A DNA stretch of 64,000 nucleotides from Zea mays (Eukaryota; Streptophyta; Magnoliopsida; Poales; Poaceae), in assembly GCF_902167145.1 (NCBI RefSeq), contig NC_050097.1:46050095-46114094 (forward strand), in the 5' to 3' direction. The position numbers and the translations under genes were made by a program. This document shows, piece after piece, positions 11,798 to 21,483 of this stretch. Positions within the stretch are counted from its first letter, which is position 1; each line of letters starts with the position of its first letter. Below the pieces are notes generated by a model. That model did no database searches, was not told where the DNA came from, and was given only the letters and a program-made list of their open reading frames with translations.

Positions 11798-12188
11798 GCA
11801 CCGGTATAGGTTCTTTGCCGAGTGTAGTGGCCCTGGCACTCGGCAAAGAGGCACGCTTTGCCGAGTGCCATATAAAGCACTCGGCAAAGAACCTGACACG
11901 GGGACCCGCTGACGGATTCTTTGTCGAGTGCTGGCCGGCAGACACTCGGCAAAGGTAACTTCTTTGCCGAGTGTCACCTAGGACACTCGGCAAAGACGCC
12001 GTCTCCGTCACCTCGGTGCCGTGACGGCGGCTTTTCTTTACCGAGTGCCCGAGAAAAAGTACTCGGCAAAGACGACTTTGCCGATGTACTGTGTGTCGAG
12101 TGCGACACTCGACAAAGTTTTTGCCGAATGTTTTTCAGTCTTTGCAGAGTGTTTCAGGCACTCGGCAAAACCGTCGATTCCAGTAGTG
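11798..12188. mobile_element. Miniature CACTA-type DNA transposon with dense subterminal repeats
   Basis: The right end, read on the minus strand, starts CACTACTGGAATCGACGG, a CACTA-type terminus, followed within about 12 bp by TTTTGCCGAGTG. The left end (CACCGGTATAGG, then CTTTGCCGAGTG) is a similar terminus lacking its first bases, at the point where the chromovirus inserted. Between them about 14 copies of CTTTGCCGAGTG or its reverse complement alternate in orientation. There is no transposase. At about 390 bp it is an internally deleted, non-autonomous copy. Confidence 0.7.
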
Positions 12189-13502
12189 AGTAGTGCAGTA
12201 GCAAACGGATGCCTACATGCCTGTTGGTTTTTTTTAACACGTTAGCAAACTCATATAAATAGATAAACTAGTCTAAACACATATTATGATAAAAAACTAA
12301 TCGGTTTTAGGGTAACCATCTGGAGGTGGGTGAGAGCCAATAGCCATGGTCTGTGGCACGAAGAATTCACAAGATCCATAGCTTCGTTGCCAATGGCTTA
12401 GCTGCAGTTGTCCCTGGAGTCGTAGAGTACTTGCTCGGACATGGACTAGAGATAGCAAGAACCCGGCCAAACCACAGGTACCGCAATGCATCGCCTAAAG
12501 TTGCCAAACCATAGGTACCATCGTCTAAAGTTGCCACGTCATCGGCGCCGTTTCTGTCCGGCGCCACTTGAGCTCTTTCCGCGATGCGCCCACGGATGAT
12601 GATGGTTCGTTTTCTCGATCGCTTCGCAGAAGAAAATCCTTTGGATATCTGGAGCACTCTGTTTATAACAAATAAAAAAAATCTCTCCACGGCAGTGCAG
12701 CGTGCAGGTGAAGGCACGCCTGGGCGCTAGCTAGCTGCCGCAAGAGGGTACACCGTCGTCCTTGTCCGGCGACGTGATTGTGAACCGTAGCCAAGAGACT
12801 TCATCAAAATTCAAAAACCCGTCGCCAGGAGCCACTGCCCACTAGGCGACCCAAACAAAGGCCTTTGAAATGGGGGCGACGGCCTCCTTATCCAATATGG
12901 TTTCTTTACAGTTTCTTTACGCCGGTCACTACCCAGTGCGCGAACCTTCCCCATTGTTTTTTCTCGCACATCGATCTCTCCAAGTCAGATTGACACCCAC
13001 ACAGCCACGGCCAAAAGAGTCCAGTACTGAGAGAAGACCTCGTAAAGAATGGTGATGAACAGTCCTTTCATGAAGAGAAATGATGATTAGCGATCGCAGA
13101 TGATCTTACAAAGCTGATGCTGGCAGTGGCAGGACAATGCTTCTCCCACTGACGTCGAATCGTGACAGCAAAAGGAGAGGCTACCGTCTCGAAATCAAAA
13201 GAAGGATACTGATGAGGGTTTAACTAAAGAACGGCAGGGAGACCAAAGTGAGTTCTTCTCTTATCGTCAGTAATCATCAATCCCACAAAATCAAAATCTA
13301 CGGACCAGACGAATCAATCTTTGCAGAAAGGTACTAGAATAAAAGCTAGATAGATAAATAAAGTGTCGCGAAAATCTGGCAGCTATATATCACGAAATGC
13401 TCCTAACAATAAACAAATACAGCAAAAGAAAAAAGAAAAGAAAAGGCACAGCTCGTCAAACTTTACGGGGCCGCAGCATGCCAGTTCCAGCCGCGGCCTC
13501 GA
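12189..13502. other. Intergenic stretch, no gene recognised
   Basis: Between the CACTA end and the stop codon of the ATL gene I see only short ORFs without family motifs. The part next to 13502 should include the 3' untranslated region of the ATL gene. Confidence 0.5.
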
Positions 13503-14669
13503 TCACGGCCGGCCCGTCGGCGGCGGCGACGCCACGCCCTTCCAGCTTGACTCACCGCCGTCCCTCCCCCTCCTCGTGGACCCGTCCCAGCCTCTCCGCA
13601 CCGAGCCGTCGCCGCCGCCTCGCGCCCAGGAGACCGTCCTGGCCAGGAACGATTGCCACCGGCGCCCGCCGTGGCTGCTCCCCCCGCCGTTGCCAAAGCT
13701 TCCTGCTCCTGCTACGCCCCTTCCGCCTCGGGAGCTCCCCTCGGAACTCATGTCCGAGAGGTTGAGCAGGCTGGTGGCGTGGCGCAGGCGGCGAGACCGG
13801 AGCACCTGCTCCCGCACGTGCTCCGGCAGCCGCAGCGTGAACCTCTCGTGGTCGCCTTCCTCCGCGGCGGCGGCGGCCGCCGCCGCCGCGAACAGCGAGT
13901 GCCCCGTCGAGTGCGACCGCGGCATCCTGGCGGCGCGCCGCGCGCTGCGCAGCGTCTCCAGCTCGACGGCCTCCTCCTTCCTGTCGTCCTCGCAGCTGCT
14001 GCTGCCCCCCTCCGATCCGTCGTCCGACACCGGTATCGCCACGGCCTCCGGCGGCGGCGAAGGCTGGCGCGGCGCTAGCCGCGGCGAAGGCGACGGGGGC
14101 GCCACCGCCGGCGCCGGCGCCGGCTTCTCGAGGTTCGCGCGGCAGAGCGGGCACGTGACCCGCGACTGCAGCCAGGGGTCGATGCACTCCGGGTGGAACG
14201 CGTGGGAGCAGTGCGGCAGCAGGCGGAGGTCGTCGTCGTCCTCGAACGCCGTCAGGCACACCGCGCACTCCAGCACGCCCTTGCCGATCTTGTGCTCCAC
14301 GACCTCCCTGTACGACACAATCGGGAACGTGGCGACGACCGCGGGGTCCAGCCCGCGCTTCCCCCTCCTGGACGGGCCCCCGCCCCCGCCGCCGGCTGCC
14401 GCTGCCGCTGCCGCTGCCGCCGCCGCCGCCCCGGGGTCCGCTAGGCGGCACTGGTTGATGTACGCGCAGACGAAGAGCAAGAAGAAGAAGACGCTGATGG
14501 CCACCGTGATGAAGGTCGACATGGTGCGGCCGAACTGCGTCTGTTGCGGCGGCGCAGAAGGCGTCTGCCGAGGCGGCGGCGCCGGCGCCGACTGCGCCTG
14601 CGCGTCCACGACGACGGCCATGCCGGCGCCGAGGAGGCAGAACACGAGGAGCAGCTGCCGCGTCTCCAT
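13503..14669 (-). CDS. RING-H2 finger E3 ubiquitin ligase, ATL6/ATL31-like
   Basis: Single-exon gene of 388 codons. I chose the ATG at 14669 because it begins a hydrophobic leader ([10 protein letters not shown]...), as in ATL proteins; an upstream in-frame ATG at 14771 would add 34 untypical residues. Order: hydrophobic N terminus (1-24), one membrane segment (about 51-72, [19 protein letters not shown]), a polyalanine/polyglycine linker, the ATL signature GLD (106-108), then a full RING-H2 finger (about 135-176; [21 protein letters not shown]). The C-terminal half is Ser/Arg/Gly-rich. ATL proteins are membrane-anchored ligases that pass ubiquitin from an E2 to substrates; ATL6/31 act in defence and carbon/nitrogen signalling. 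The subgroup assignment is inference. All zinc ligands are present, so it looks functional. Lack of introns is normal for the family. Confidence 0.9.
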   Translation of the reverse strand: METRQLLLVFCLLGAGMAVVVDAQAQSAPAPPPRQTPSAPPQQTQFGRTMSTFITVAISVFFFLLFVCAYINQCRLADPGAAAAAAAAAAAAGGGGGGPSRRGKRGLDPAVVATFPIVSYREVVEHKIGKGVLECAVCLTAFEDDDDLRLLPHCSHAFHPECIDPWLQSRVTCPLCRANLEKPAPAPAVAPPSPSPRLAPRQPSPPPEAVAIPVSDDGSEGGSSSCEDDRKEEAVELETLRSARRAARMPRSHSTGHSLFAAAAAAAAAEEGDHERFTLRLPEHVREQVLRSRRLRHATSLLNLSDMSSEGSSRGGRGVAGAGSFGNGGGSSHGGRRWQSFLARTVSWARGGGDGSVRRGWDGSTRRGRDGGESSWKGVASPPPTGRP

Positions 14670-15572
14670 CGCTCCTCGCGAAGCACGCACGCAGAGGCAC
14701 AGATTTGGGGAAACGGCACCACTTCTGCCGCCGGTCTGTCTGCTGTGGAGCGAATCCTGCTTTGACGGCACGAGAAAGTGAGAAACCGATTGGTGTTGCT
14801 AGCTAGACGCGCGCTGGTGGTGCTGCGGATGCCTACATCCCACGTCGTGACTCGTGAGTTGGGCGAAATACTTGCTTGCCCCTCTCTCTTTCTTGCCGAT
14901 CCCAGACCCGCCTAGTTCAGTTCCTGCATCTGGGTGGATCTTTGACGCAGGGTTGGCACGTTTTACATCTGCGCGAGCGCGACTGTGCCGAAGGAGCGGC
15001 GGATGGCAGGCAGGCGTGTGCCGAGTGTTTGACACCGGGCCGGGACCGGGAGTATTCTGAGGTTTCGGGGGCTATCAAAGCAGCCGTGGATGGAATGGAA
15101 GGTGGTGGTAGGCAACGCATGAAAGGACTCGAAATACTTGAAAAAACTCCTGTGGCTTGCGACCGGTATCTTTATTCCACGCACAATCATGAAACAACAA
15201 CTCGCAACGTCACCATCTTCGTGGCGAGAATGTGGAGCATAGGACAAACAGTATGCAACAGCATCGTTTCCGCCAGCTCGTAGCCGCTGTACCTGTCGTC
15301 TTTACAATAGCTGCAGCCTGCAGGGTAGTTAGGGCCAGGAAGAAGACGAAGGTCACAAGAACGCGCGCACCGATGGCCGTACACAGTTTCTCAGTGTGCT
15401 TCGTCATGCCACGAGCCTGGCACTATGTACGTACGTAACCCACTAACCAGACATGATCACATCAATCATGTCAGAGAATAACGTAACGTGCAGAGTGCTT
15501 GGGCTGTCCATTGTTTATTCCTTCACACAAGACAACAACAACAAAAAGAACAGACTCGAAACCAACCCGTAA
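14670..15572. other. Intergenic: ATL upstream region and PPR 3' flank
   Basis: Holds the 5' flank of the ATL gene and the 3' flank of the PPR gene. No further ORF with a recognisable family and no clear TATA box were seen. A CTG/CAG run lies just inside the PPR coding end at about 15593-15608. Confidence 0.5.
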
Positions 15573-17825
15573 TCACTCGACCACTGCCGCCCTGCTGCTG
15601 CTGCTGCTAGTCAGTATACAACGCTTCTGCAGCATCAGCTCCCGAAACCTACCCGCGGCGTCGGCGAGACCGGCGCGCAGGAGGGCGTCCAGCAGCCGGT
15701 TGCAGGCGGAGACGTCGAACTCGGGGGCCTTAGAGCGCTGCCACTGGTCGACGACCTCCCCGGCATCCTCCAGCCGCCCGCACGCCAGGTAGGACGAGAC
15801 CACGCAGACGTAGTTCCGGCTCGTCATGCGCTGCTGCTGCTGCGACTGCGACTGCGAGGTCGCCACCATGGACCTCCAGATGTCCCTTATCCTCTCTGGC
15901 CTGCCGAGGCCGGCGTGCAAGATGACGAGGAAGTCGTAGGTGATCCATTCCCTCTGGCTGATCCTCGCCTCCCCGGCCTCCACCGGCGGCGAATTCACAG
16001 AGCCCAGAAGCTGGCCCGCGTCGACGTACACGGACGCGAGGTCCCGGTACAGCGCCCACCCTCCTTCTGTGGACGACTTCGGGTCTCTGGACATCTCGTC
16101 GAGGACTGCTCTGAAGCCCTCGAGATCCATGGACGCCGCGGCCGCGCTGGCACGGAGGTTGTACGTGAACAGGTCCGGAGAGACGTTCTGCCGTTTCAGC
16201 TCCTCTGCGACGGCCTCCACTTTACCGAGCTCCCCCACGGAGATGTACAGGGTCATCATCTCGTTGTAGACCAGGGCGTCCATAGGCAGGCTCGCGTCTT
16301 TCATCCTCTCGAACAGCCTTTCGGCTCTGTCCGTCATCTTCGACCGGCCATAGGAGTGCAGAAGTGCTGTGTAGGCTTCTAGCGATTTGGCTCCCGGTGG
16401 GAGCTTCTCAAAGAAATCTTCCGCGGCACTGGCACCGAAGACCTTGGTAATCAAGTCGATGCGCATTCCGTAGTCGTTCTCTGATAGATCAGACTCGTGA
16501 TGTGTCTTCATCCAGTCTGCTACCTGTAAAATATGCAGTTAATAGTTAGTTGATACAGCGATCTGTATTTTTTTTCTCCCTAGAAGGGGAAAGGTGTAAA
16601 CCACCATCGACAAAATGTAATATTGCTAGGGTATGGTGGGTATCAGCATAAGCAACCAAACAAAATAAGAGGAAAGGAATATATGCTATAAGCTTTGCCA
16701 ACGTAAAAGTCTGGCCGATGACATCCTTCAGGGTTAGCGATAGTTCTCATACAGGATTATCCGATCTCAATGACACAAGACCATTTCGCAAAGGAATGTA
16801 AAGGTAAGATGGCTCATCATGTTGTAAAAATATAGAAACGCAATAGCTAGTATCAGTTAGCATTAAAATGGCAACAAAAGGAATACTTGAGACAAATTCA
16901 ATTGATGAGATGTTGGTTACTAATTATAAGATCATAGCTGCAACCTTCGCCATCATGCCAGTCTTCATGAGCATCTTCATAGGCACCCTCATCAATAAGG
17001 AACAAAGTTACAGCACATGAATACAGCTTACTAACCCACAGCAAAATCTAGTTAGAAAAGCTCGGCCTGTTGATGAAACCAGAAGCATCAGCAGCGGCAC
17101 TGTAAAGAGCCAACCGAACCATCTTAATTATTCAGGTAGATAAACCTACAACGCGTGCACATCACAAATTCTTTTGTACAGATTTTATTCAGAGGGTCTC
17201 ATATCATAGCCGGCTAGGTTTTGGACACAGCAGTGATGCAAAGTTTTTGCCTGTCATGGGAGGAGCATTATTTGGAACTTTTCCATTTATGTTTTTCTAT
17301 TGTTTTGGCCTTGCCGTTGGTCTTGGTAGCTATTGCTAGTTGCCTAGTTTTGTACAAAAAATTATCCATTTCCACAACAAAAAAAGAACACATTAGATCA
17401 AAGTTCATTGCGCAGCACAGACAATGAATTCAACCCCGCATTCACGAGGCCTATGGCAGGAGGAGCAATAATAACAAGGGACAAGGATTCTGCCGGTGCC
17501 GAACCTCAAGGGCGTGCTTGTAGCGACGGACGCGGGTGAGGTCGCGCGCGATGCGGCGGAGCTCCGCCGTGGGTGCGTCGCGTCCCTCACTGGACCACTT
17601 CTCGAGTGCCGCCGTCGCGCTCCGCTTCGCCAGGCCCAGTCGGAAGATGCGGCTGCGCAGGTCGTCCCCATCGTGCTCGCCCGTAGCCGCGACCACGCGA
17701 TCGCCCACGGCGGTCGACGCGGCTTCAGATGAGAAGGTCCCGTGCCCCGCGAGAACAGAGCGGAGGTGGAAGCCGGAGACGGATCGCTTGGAGCGGCCGC
17801 CGGCTCGGGTAAGCACCGCCGCCAT
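15573..17825 (-). CDS. P-type pentatricopeptide repeat protein, probably mitochondrial (2 exons: 17825-17505, 16523-15573)
   Basis: Exon 1 (107 codons) ends RRYKHALE with donor GT at 17504-17503. Exon 2 follows acceptor ACAG and continues in phase as VADWMKTHHESD; the total is 423 codons. The join restores the RYKHALE-V-WM block typical of the plant PPR subfamily of At2g20710 and At5g09450. The N terminus (MAAVLTRAGGRSKRSVSGFH) is Arg/Ser-rich and lacks acids, like a mitochondrial presequence. From about residue 156 helical repeats follow: AYTALLHSYGR, VYNEMMTLYISVGELGKVE, TYNLRASAAAASMDLEGF, TYDFLVILHAGLGRPERI, NYVCVVSSYLACGRLEDA, CNRLLDALLRAGLADAA. Such proteins bind organellar RNA; the target is unknown. 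A SQSQSQQQQ tract separates two repeats. Intron 16524-17504 is 981 nt. Confidence 0.88.
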
Positions 17826-18075
17826 CTCGTTACCCTGTGCGGCTGTAACCCCGTTCGAGCGAGCGAACCGTGCCGGCAGCGAGGTGCGCAGTGTTACTGT
17901 CTTGCAGGGCCGAACCGTTGTATGGGCTGAGCCGTGCTTTACAAATTTGGTGAGACTGGGCCCCCAAAATTGGCCTGTATGACTATTTTCAGCGGCTGTC
18001 TTATAGCAATTATAAATAAATAATTTAAAAATAACTTTTGTTCTCAGCTAAACATCTTCAACGAACCTATTCCGC
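17826..18075. other. PPR upstream flank
   Basis: 5' flank of the PPR gene. It is GC-rich to about 17950, then AT-rich. No promoter element could be assigned with confidence. Confidence 0.4.
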
Positions 18076-18078
18076 TAA

Positions 18079-18175
18079 GAGCTAGTTTGGGAACACTAAT
18101 TTCTCATAGGATTTTCATTTTCCTCCCTTGGGAAAATGAAAATCCCATGGGAAATTAGTGTTCCCAAACTAGCCC
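18079..18175. mobile_element. Tourist-like (PIF/Harbinger) MITE, 97 bp, near-complete foldback
   Basis: The arms GCTAGTTTGGGAACACTAAT (18081 on) and its reverse complement (to 18173) match almost perfectly. The inner part (GGATTTTCATTTTCC against GGAAAATGAAAATCC) also pairs, so nearly the whole unit folds on itself. TAA target duplications flank it at 18076-18078 and 18176-18178, as expected for PIF/Harbinger-mobilised MITEs. It lies about 250 bp upstream of the PPR start codon. Confidence 0.75.
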
Positions 18176-18179
18176 TAAA

Positions 18180-18880
18180 TGTAAACTATTTTCGTGGTAA
18201 AAGCTTATTTCCAATGGTTCTTCTGTCTCTACTTATTTAACTCATTAGTGTCATTACTTCTTTAAAGCATCAATTTTTTGGATTGCGCGCCATCTAACTA
18301 TGGGCCATTGTCAATGGGTTGTTACACTATAGATAGATTGTTATACTATAGATAGACCGTAAAAAAACAACAAAGCCCAACACGACATAAAAGCCACACA
18401 TATCACATCGGTTCTACATAGTATCATCTACTAACTGAAGGAGGACGAGCGATCGAGCGGAATATAAAAAGCGGGTTAGGCTCCTTTTTAATACATATCT
18501 TTCTCGTTTTTTTTGCTAAGGAGCTGTTTGGAAGTAACCTAGTTTTTAAGTATCTATTTTTTAGAAACTGGTTTATTGAAAAAGCTAGTTTATGGTGTTA
18601 GGAACCACCTCGGTTTTCATAAACTCGTTTTATCTAGGGAGGCTTGCTTCTTAGTTTTTAAGAAGATGGGAATCCAATTTCTAATATCTAGGATACAAAC
18701 TGGTATGTTCCTCGGTTTTTATAAACTAGTTTCTTAAAAACTTGGTGCTTCAAAACATGCCATAAGTAAAAGTTTAATATTTGTTATTGTCAGTTTAATA
18801 TCTGATATGTGGACAAAATGTTCGCTTTGTTATTAATTTTATTTTTTATGGATATCAAATATGATTATGTATCATCGCAT
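18180..18880. other. AT-rich intergenic DNA with a degraded inverted-repeat unit
   Basis: No gene seen. About 18520-18765 begins AAGGAGCTGTTTGGAAG and ends with AACTAGTTTCTTAAAAA and related A/T-rich blocks. It resembles a degraded hAT- or Tourist-like MITE, but I cannot set its ends. Confidence 0.3.
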
Positions 18881-18883
18881 CGT

Positions 18884-19016
18884 ACAGTATTTTGATAGTC
18901 TCTAGTATATTTAAGCGGTAGTTTCTTCGTGCGTCTCATATGTGTCGTCGCAACACACAATATTTTGCTAGTATCTACTATATTTAAGTGGTAGTTTCTT
19001 CGCATGTCTCACTCCC
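18884..19016. repeat. Imperfect tandem duplication, about 70-bp unit, two copies
   Basis: Two adjacent copies share blocks such as ATATTTAAG-GGTAGTTTCTTCG and GTCTCA. The first starts near 18884 (CAGTATTTTGATAGT) and the second near 18957 (CAATATTTTGCTAGT). They differ at roughly one site in six, so the duplication is not recent. No coding potential. Confidence 0.7.
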
Positions 19017-19225
19017 ATCTCCACGTGAAATCCAAAAAATAAGCACAGAACTTAGGGTTTTAACCATTACCATCTCCCTCCCACACTCAATTTCTAACAA
19101 CTGAAACACATATTCATTTGTATTCTATAAAGGATAGATGTTATAAATATTATAAATATATAAGGCCCTATTTGGGAACAAGGTTTTTGAAAACCACAGT
19201 TTTTGAAATACTACAGTATACTTTA

Positions 19226-20625
19226 TGTTATTCATTTTGGGGTTTTCCCTTTATTTTCTTTTGAGGAAATAAAGAAATGAATTAAAAAAAATAAGTGGTC
19301 AGCCGGACTGGGCCTTTTTTAGGCCCGTAAGCCAAGCAGCCCAGCCGGCTGGGAATAATCCCTAGGGCACTTCCGTGCCTCTGGCAGAGAGACAGCGGAG
19401 AGGAAGAGAGCGCAGGCAGCTGAGCGGCAGCGGAGGCTCAACGGCTTGGCCGGCTTGCACGGCTGCCTCTTCGCGTTTCCTCTCTATTCAACGGCCTCCG
19501 AATTTGGTGCCTGGTCTCTGCTCCATAAGTATGGATGCGTTTCCCCTCTCTCTGGCACTGGCTGAGCAGTCAGATGTTCTTCTTCCTCTCTCCGTGTGTG
19601 CTGCTCCGTTGAGAACTCAGTTCGTTCCCTGGTATTGCTGGGAGTGGTTCAAAGAGATAGGAAGTGGTGATGTGCTTGCGCAGCGTGTCTTTCCTATGCT
19701 CTGTTGCCGAAACCGTGCATCTGTGTAGTGCTGCGGTTCTTCTCTGATTATTGTCCACCGTGGCCTGGTGCTTGGGCTCCCTCTGCGCGGTGTTCCTCTT
19801 CTCGGGCTGGTGCCGTGGACGTCTCTCTCGGCTCCGGCAGCGGCTCTAGTATCTCCGTCAACCTCCCGCCGTGCAGGCCCGGACGTGGGCGGCGGAATTG
19901 GTTTTCTGGGACAGAACCTTGTGTTCGCTGAGCTGGTCTTCCCACGTAGACAATCTACGTGCTGTGAGTTATTCGTTGTCTCACTTTATTTACTGTTTAA
20001 TTTTGTGCAATCTGCTAGTATTAAATACTTGGGTGTGATTGCACTGTTGTAGGCGGATTTGCGTGCTCGATGATGATAGCGGTGTAGTGAGACAATGTGA
20101 CAGTCTGGGTTTTAGTGTATTATCATTTTCAGAATTGATATTATTTGTGCCTAATTAAATCTCTCTTTGTTGAGGCTGTTTGCCTGTGTTAAATTCTGTT
20201 ATTTTATTTAGTACACAGCTCCTTAGTATTAGTATTTAGATTTGATTATTAGGCTTATTACATCTGATCTAAAACCCTGATTTAGTAAGATAGGGCTGTC
20301 ACGTTAGTCGAGGATCTCTGATCACCTATTAGCGTTGAAGGGTTGTTTATTACAGCAACCCACTATTTTGAGAGCAATACTTTAAGATAAACAATCATGT
20401 TTATTTGTTTAATCTGCCTTCTTCATCAGCAAGTCATGTTTAATTATAAAATGGACCTGAGATGCTATTTTACATGTTTACATGTTCTAGAATTGCTACT
20501 GTTCATTGCTGCAATAATTATATATGGCATTTGTCTGAGTTATATGCTTGTTTTATTCGGAATTAGAATATTTAATTTATTTAAATATGAAGGAAGCATG
20601 TCACTTATTTCTCTAATTTACAACA
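19226..20625 (+). repeat. 5' LTR of the CTTTA copia element (1400 bp)
   Basis: Starts TGTTATTCATTTTGG and ends CTAATTTACAACA. It repeats at 25068-26464 with few differences, the clearest being ATAAGTGGTC against ATGGCC near the start. Short ORFs inside recur in both LTRs and are not genes. No standard initiator-Met primer site follows it; the sequence behind the LTR is ATCCAGAAAACCAATTCG. Confidence 0.93.
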
Positions 20626-20647
20626 ATCCAGAAAACCAATTCGTATT

Positions 20648-21483
20648 ATGGTCTCCAGTTCTGATGTCATTAAGCCTGAAGTGTTCGACGGCGCTAGCTT
20701 TAAGCGCTGGCAGATTAAGACTCGCATGTGGCTCACTGACCTAAAATTATTTTGGGTAGTGACGTCGGCTGTTCCCGAGGCTGCATCAGATAATGCTGAT
20801 GATGCAGCGAAGGCCGCCGCACTTGCGGAGAAGGCCAAGTGGGACGAAGCTAATGAGGCATGCTTGTCTCGTCTGTTGAACGTCTTGTCGAACCGCTTAT
20901 TTGACGTGTACTCTGGTTTTACCTCCGCTAAGGGTCTATGGACTGAACTTGAGAACGAGTTCTCTGAAGTTGACAATGGCAATGAGTCATTCACAACGGA
21001 AAACTACCTCAACTATAAAATGGTTGAGGGAAGGTCTGTTATGGAACAGCTACAGGAGATTCAACTCCTTGTTAGGGACTTGGTCCAATATGGCTGCGTC
21101 CTACCAGACAGTTTTCAGGTGAATGCAATACTGGCAAAGCTCCCGCCTTCTTGGCGAGACTTTGTGACTTCACGCCGCCACATGAAGAAGCAAATGACTC
21201 TCACTGAGTTGTCAGCTGTGATTAATGTGGAAGAGCGTGCAAGGTCCAGTAACAAGCCATCCCAGCAACTCCAGGCTCACGTTGTTGAGAAGGGTGGAGA
21301 TAGAAAATTCCAGAAGAAGAAGAAGAACTCTCCACAGAAGAATATGAACCAACCTAAGTCCAAAAAGATGAAGAAGAAAAGGAGGACTTTATCTGCTACG
21401 TTTGTGGTGTCTCCGGGCATACAGCTCGGAGGTGCAAACTTAGGAAGGGAAAAGGTCCTCCACCTTAGCGCAAAGAAGGGAAC
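20648..21483 (+). pseudogene. gag of the CTTTA copia element (frameshifted before the zinc knuckle)
   Basis: The ATG at 20648 opens a typical copia Gag (VFDGASFKRWQIKTRMWL, ... LAKLPPSWRDFV). The frame stays open to about 21370, then lies out of step with the zinc knuckle. The knuckle CYVCGVSGHTARRC is encoded at about 21394-21435 in the frame of pol. A 1-nt loss in the A/G-rich run at about 21362-21381 explains this. Continuing in the original frame gives meaningless residues to 21637. Known copia elements usually have one gag-pol frame, which supports a mutation over a programmed shift. Confidence 0.82.

Noticed and set aside
13363..14781. Plus-strand ORF of 472 codons over the ATL gene
   Set aside because: It is the antisense shadow of the GC-rich ATL coding region; it has no motifs, while the minus strand has a perfect RING-H2.
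17221..17427. 68-codon ORF with a hydrophobic stretch on the plus strand
   Set aside because: It lies in the PPR intron, antisense, and has no recognisable relatives by eye.
21362..21381. Possible programmed -1 frameshift between copia gag and pol
   Set aside because: No X-XXY-YYZ heptamer in the zero frame and the zinc knuckle falls in the pol frame; a one-base loss is simpler.
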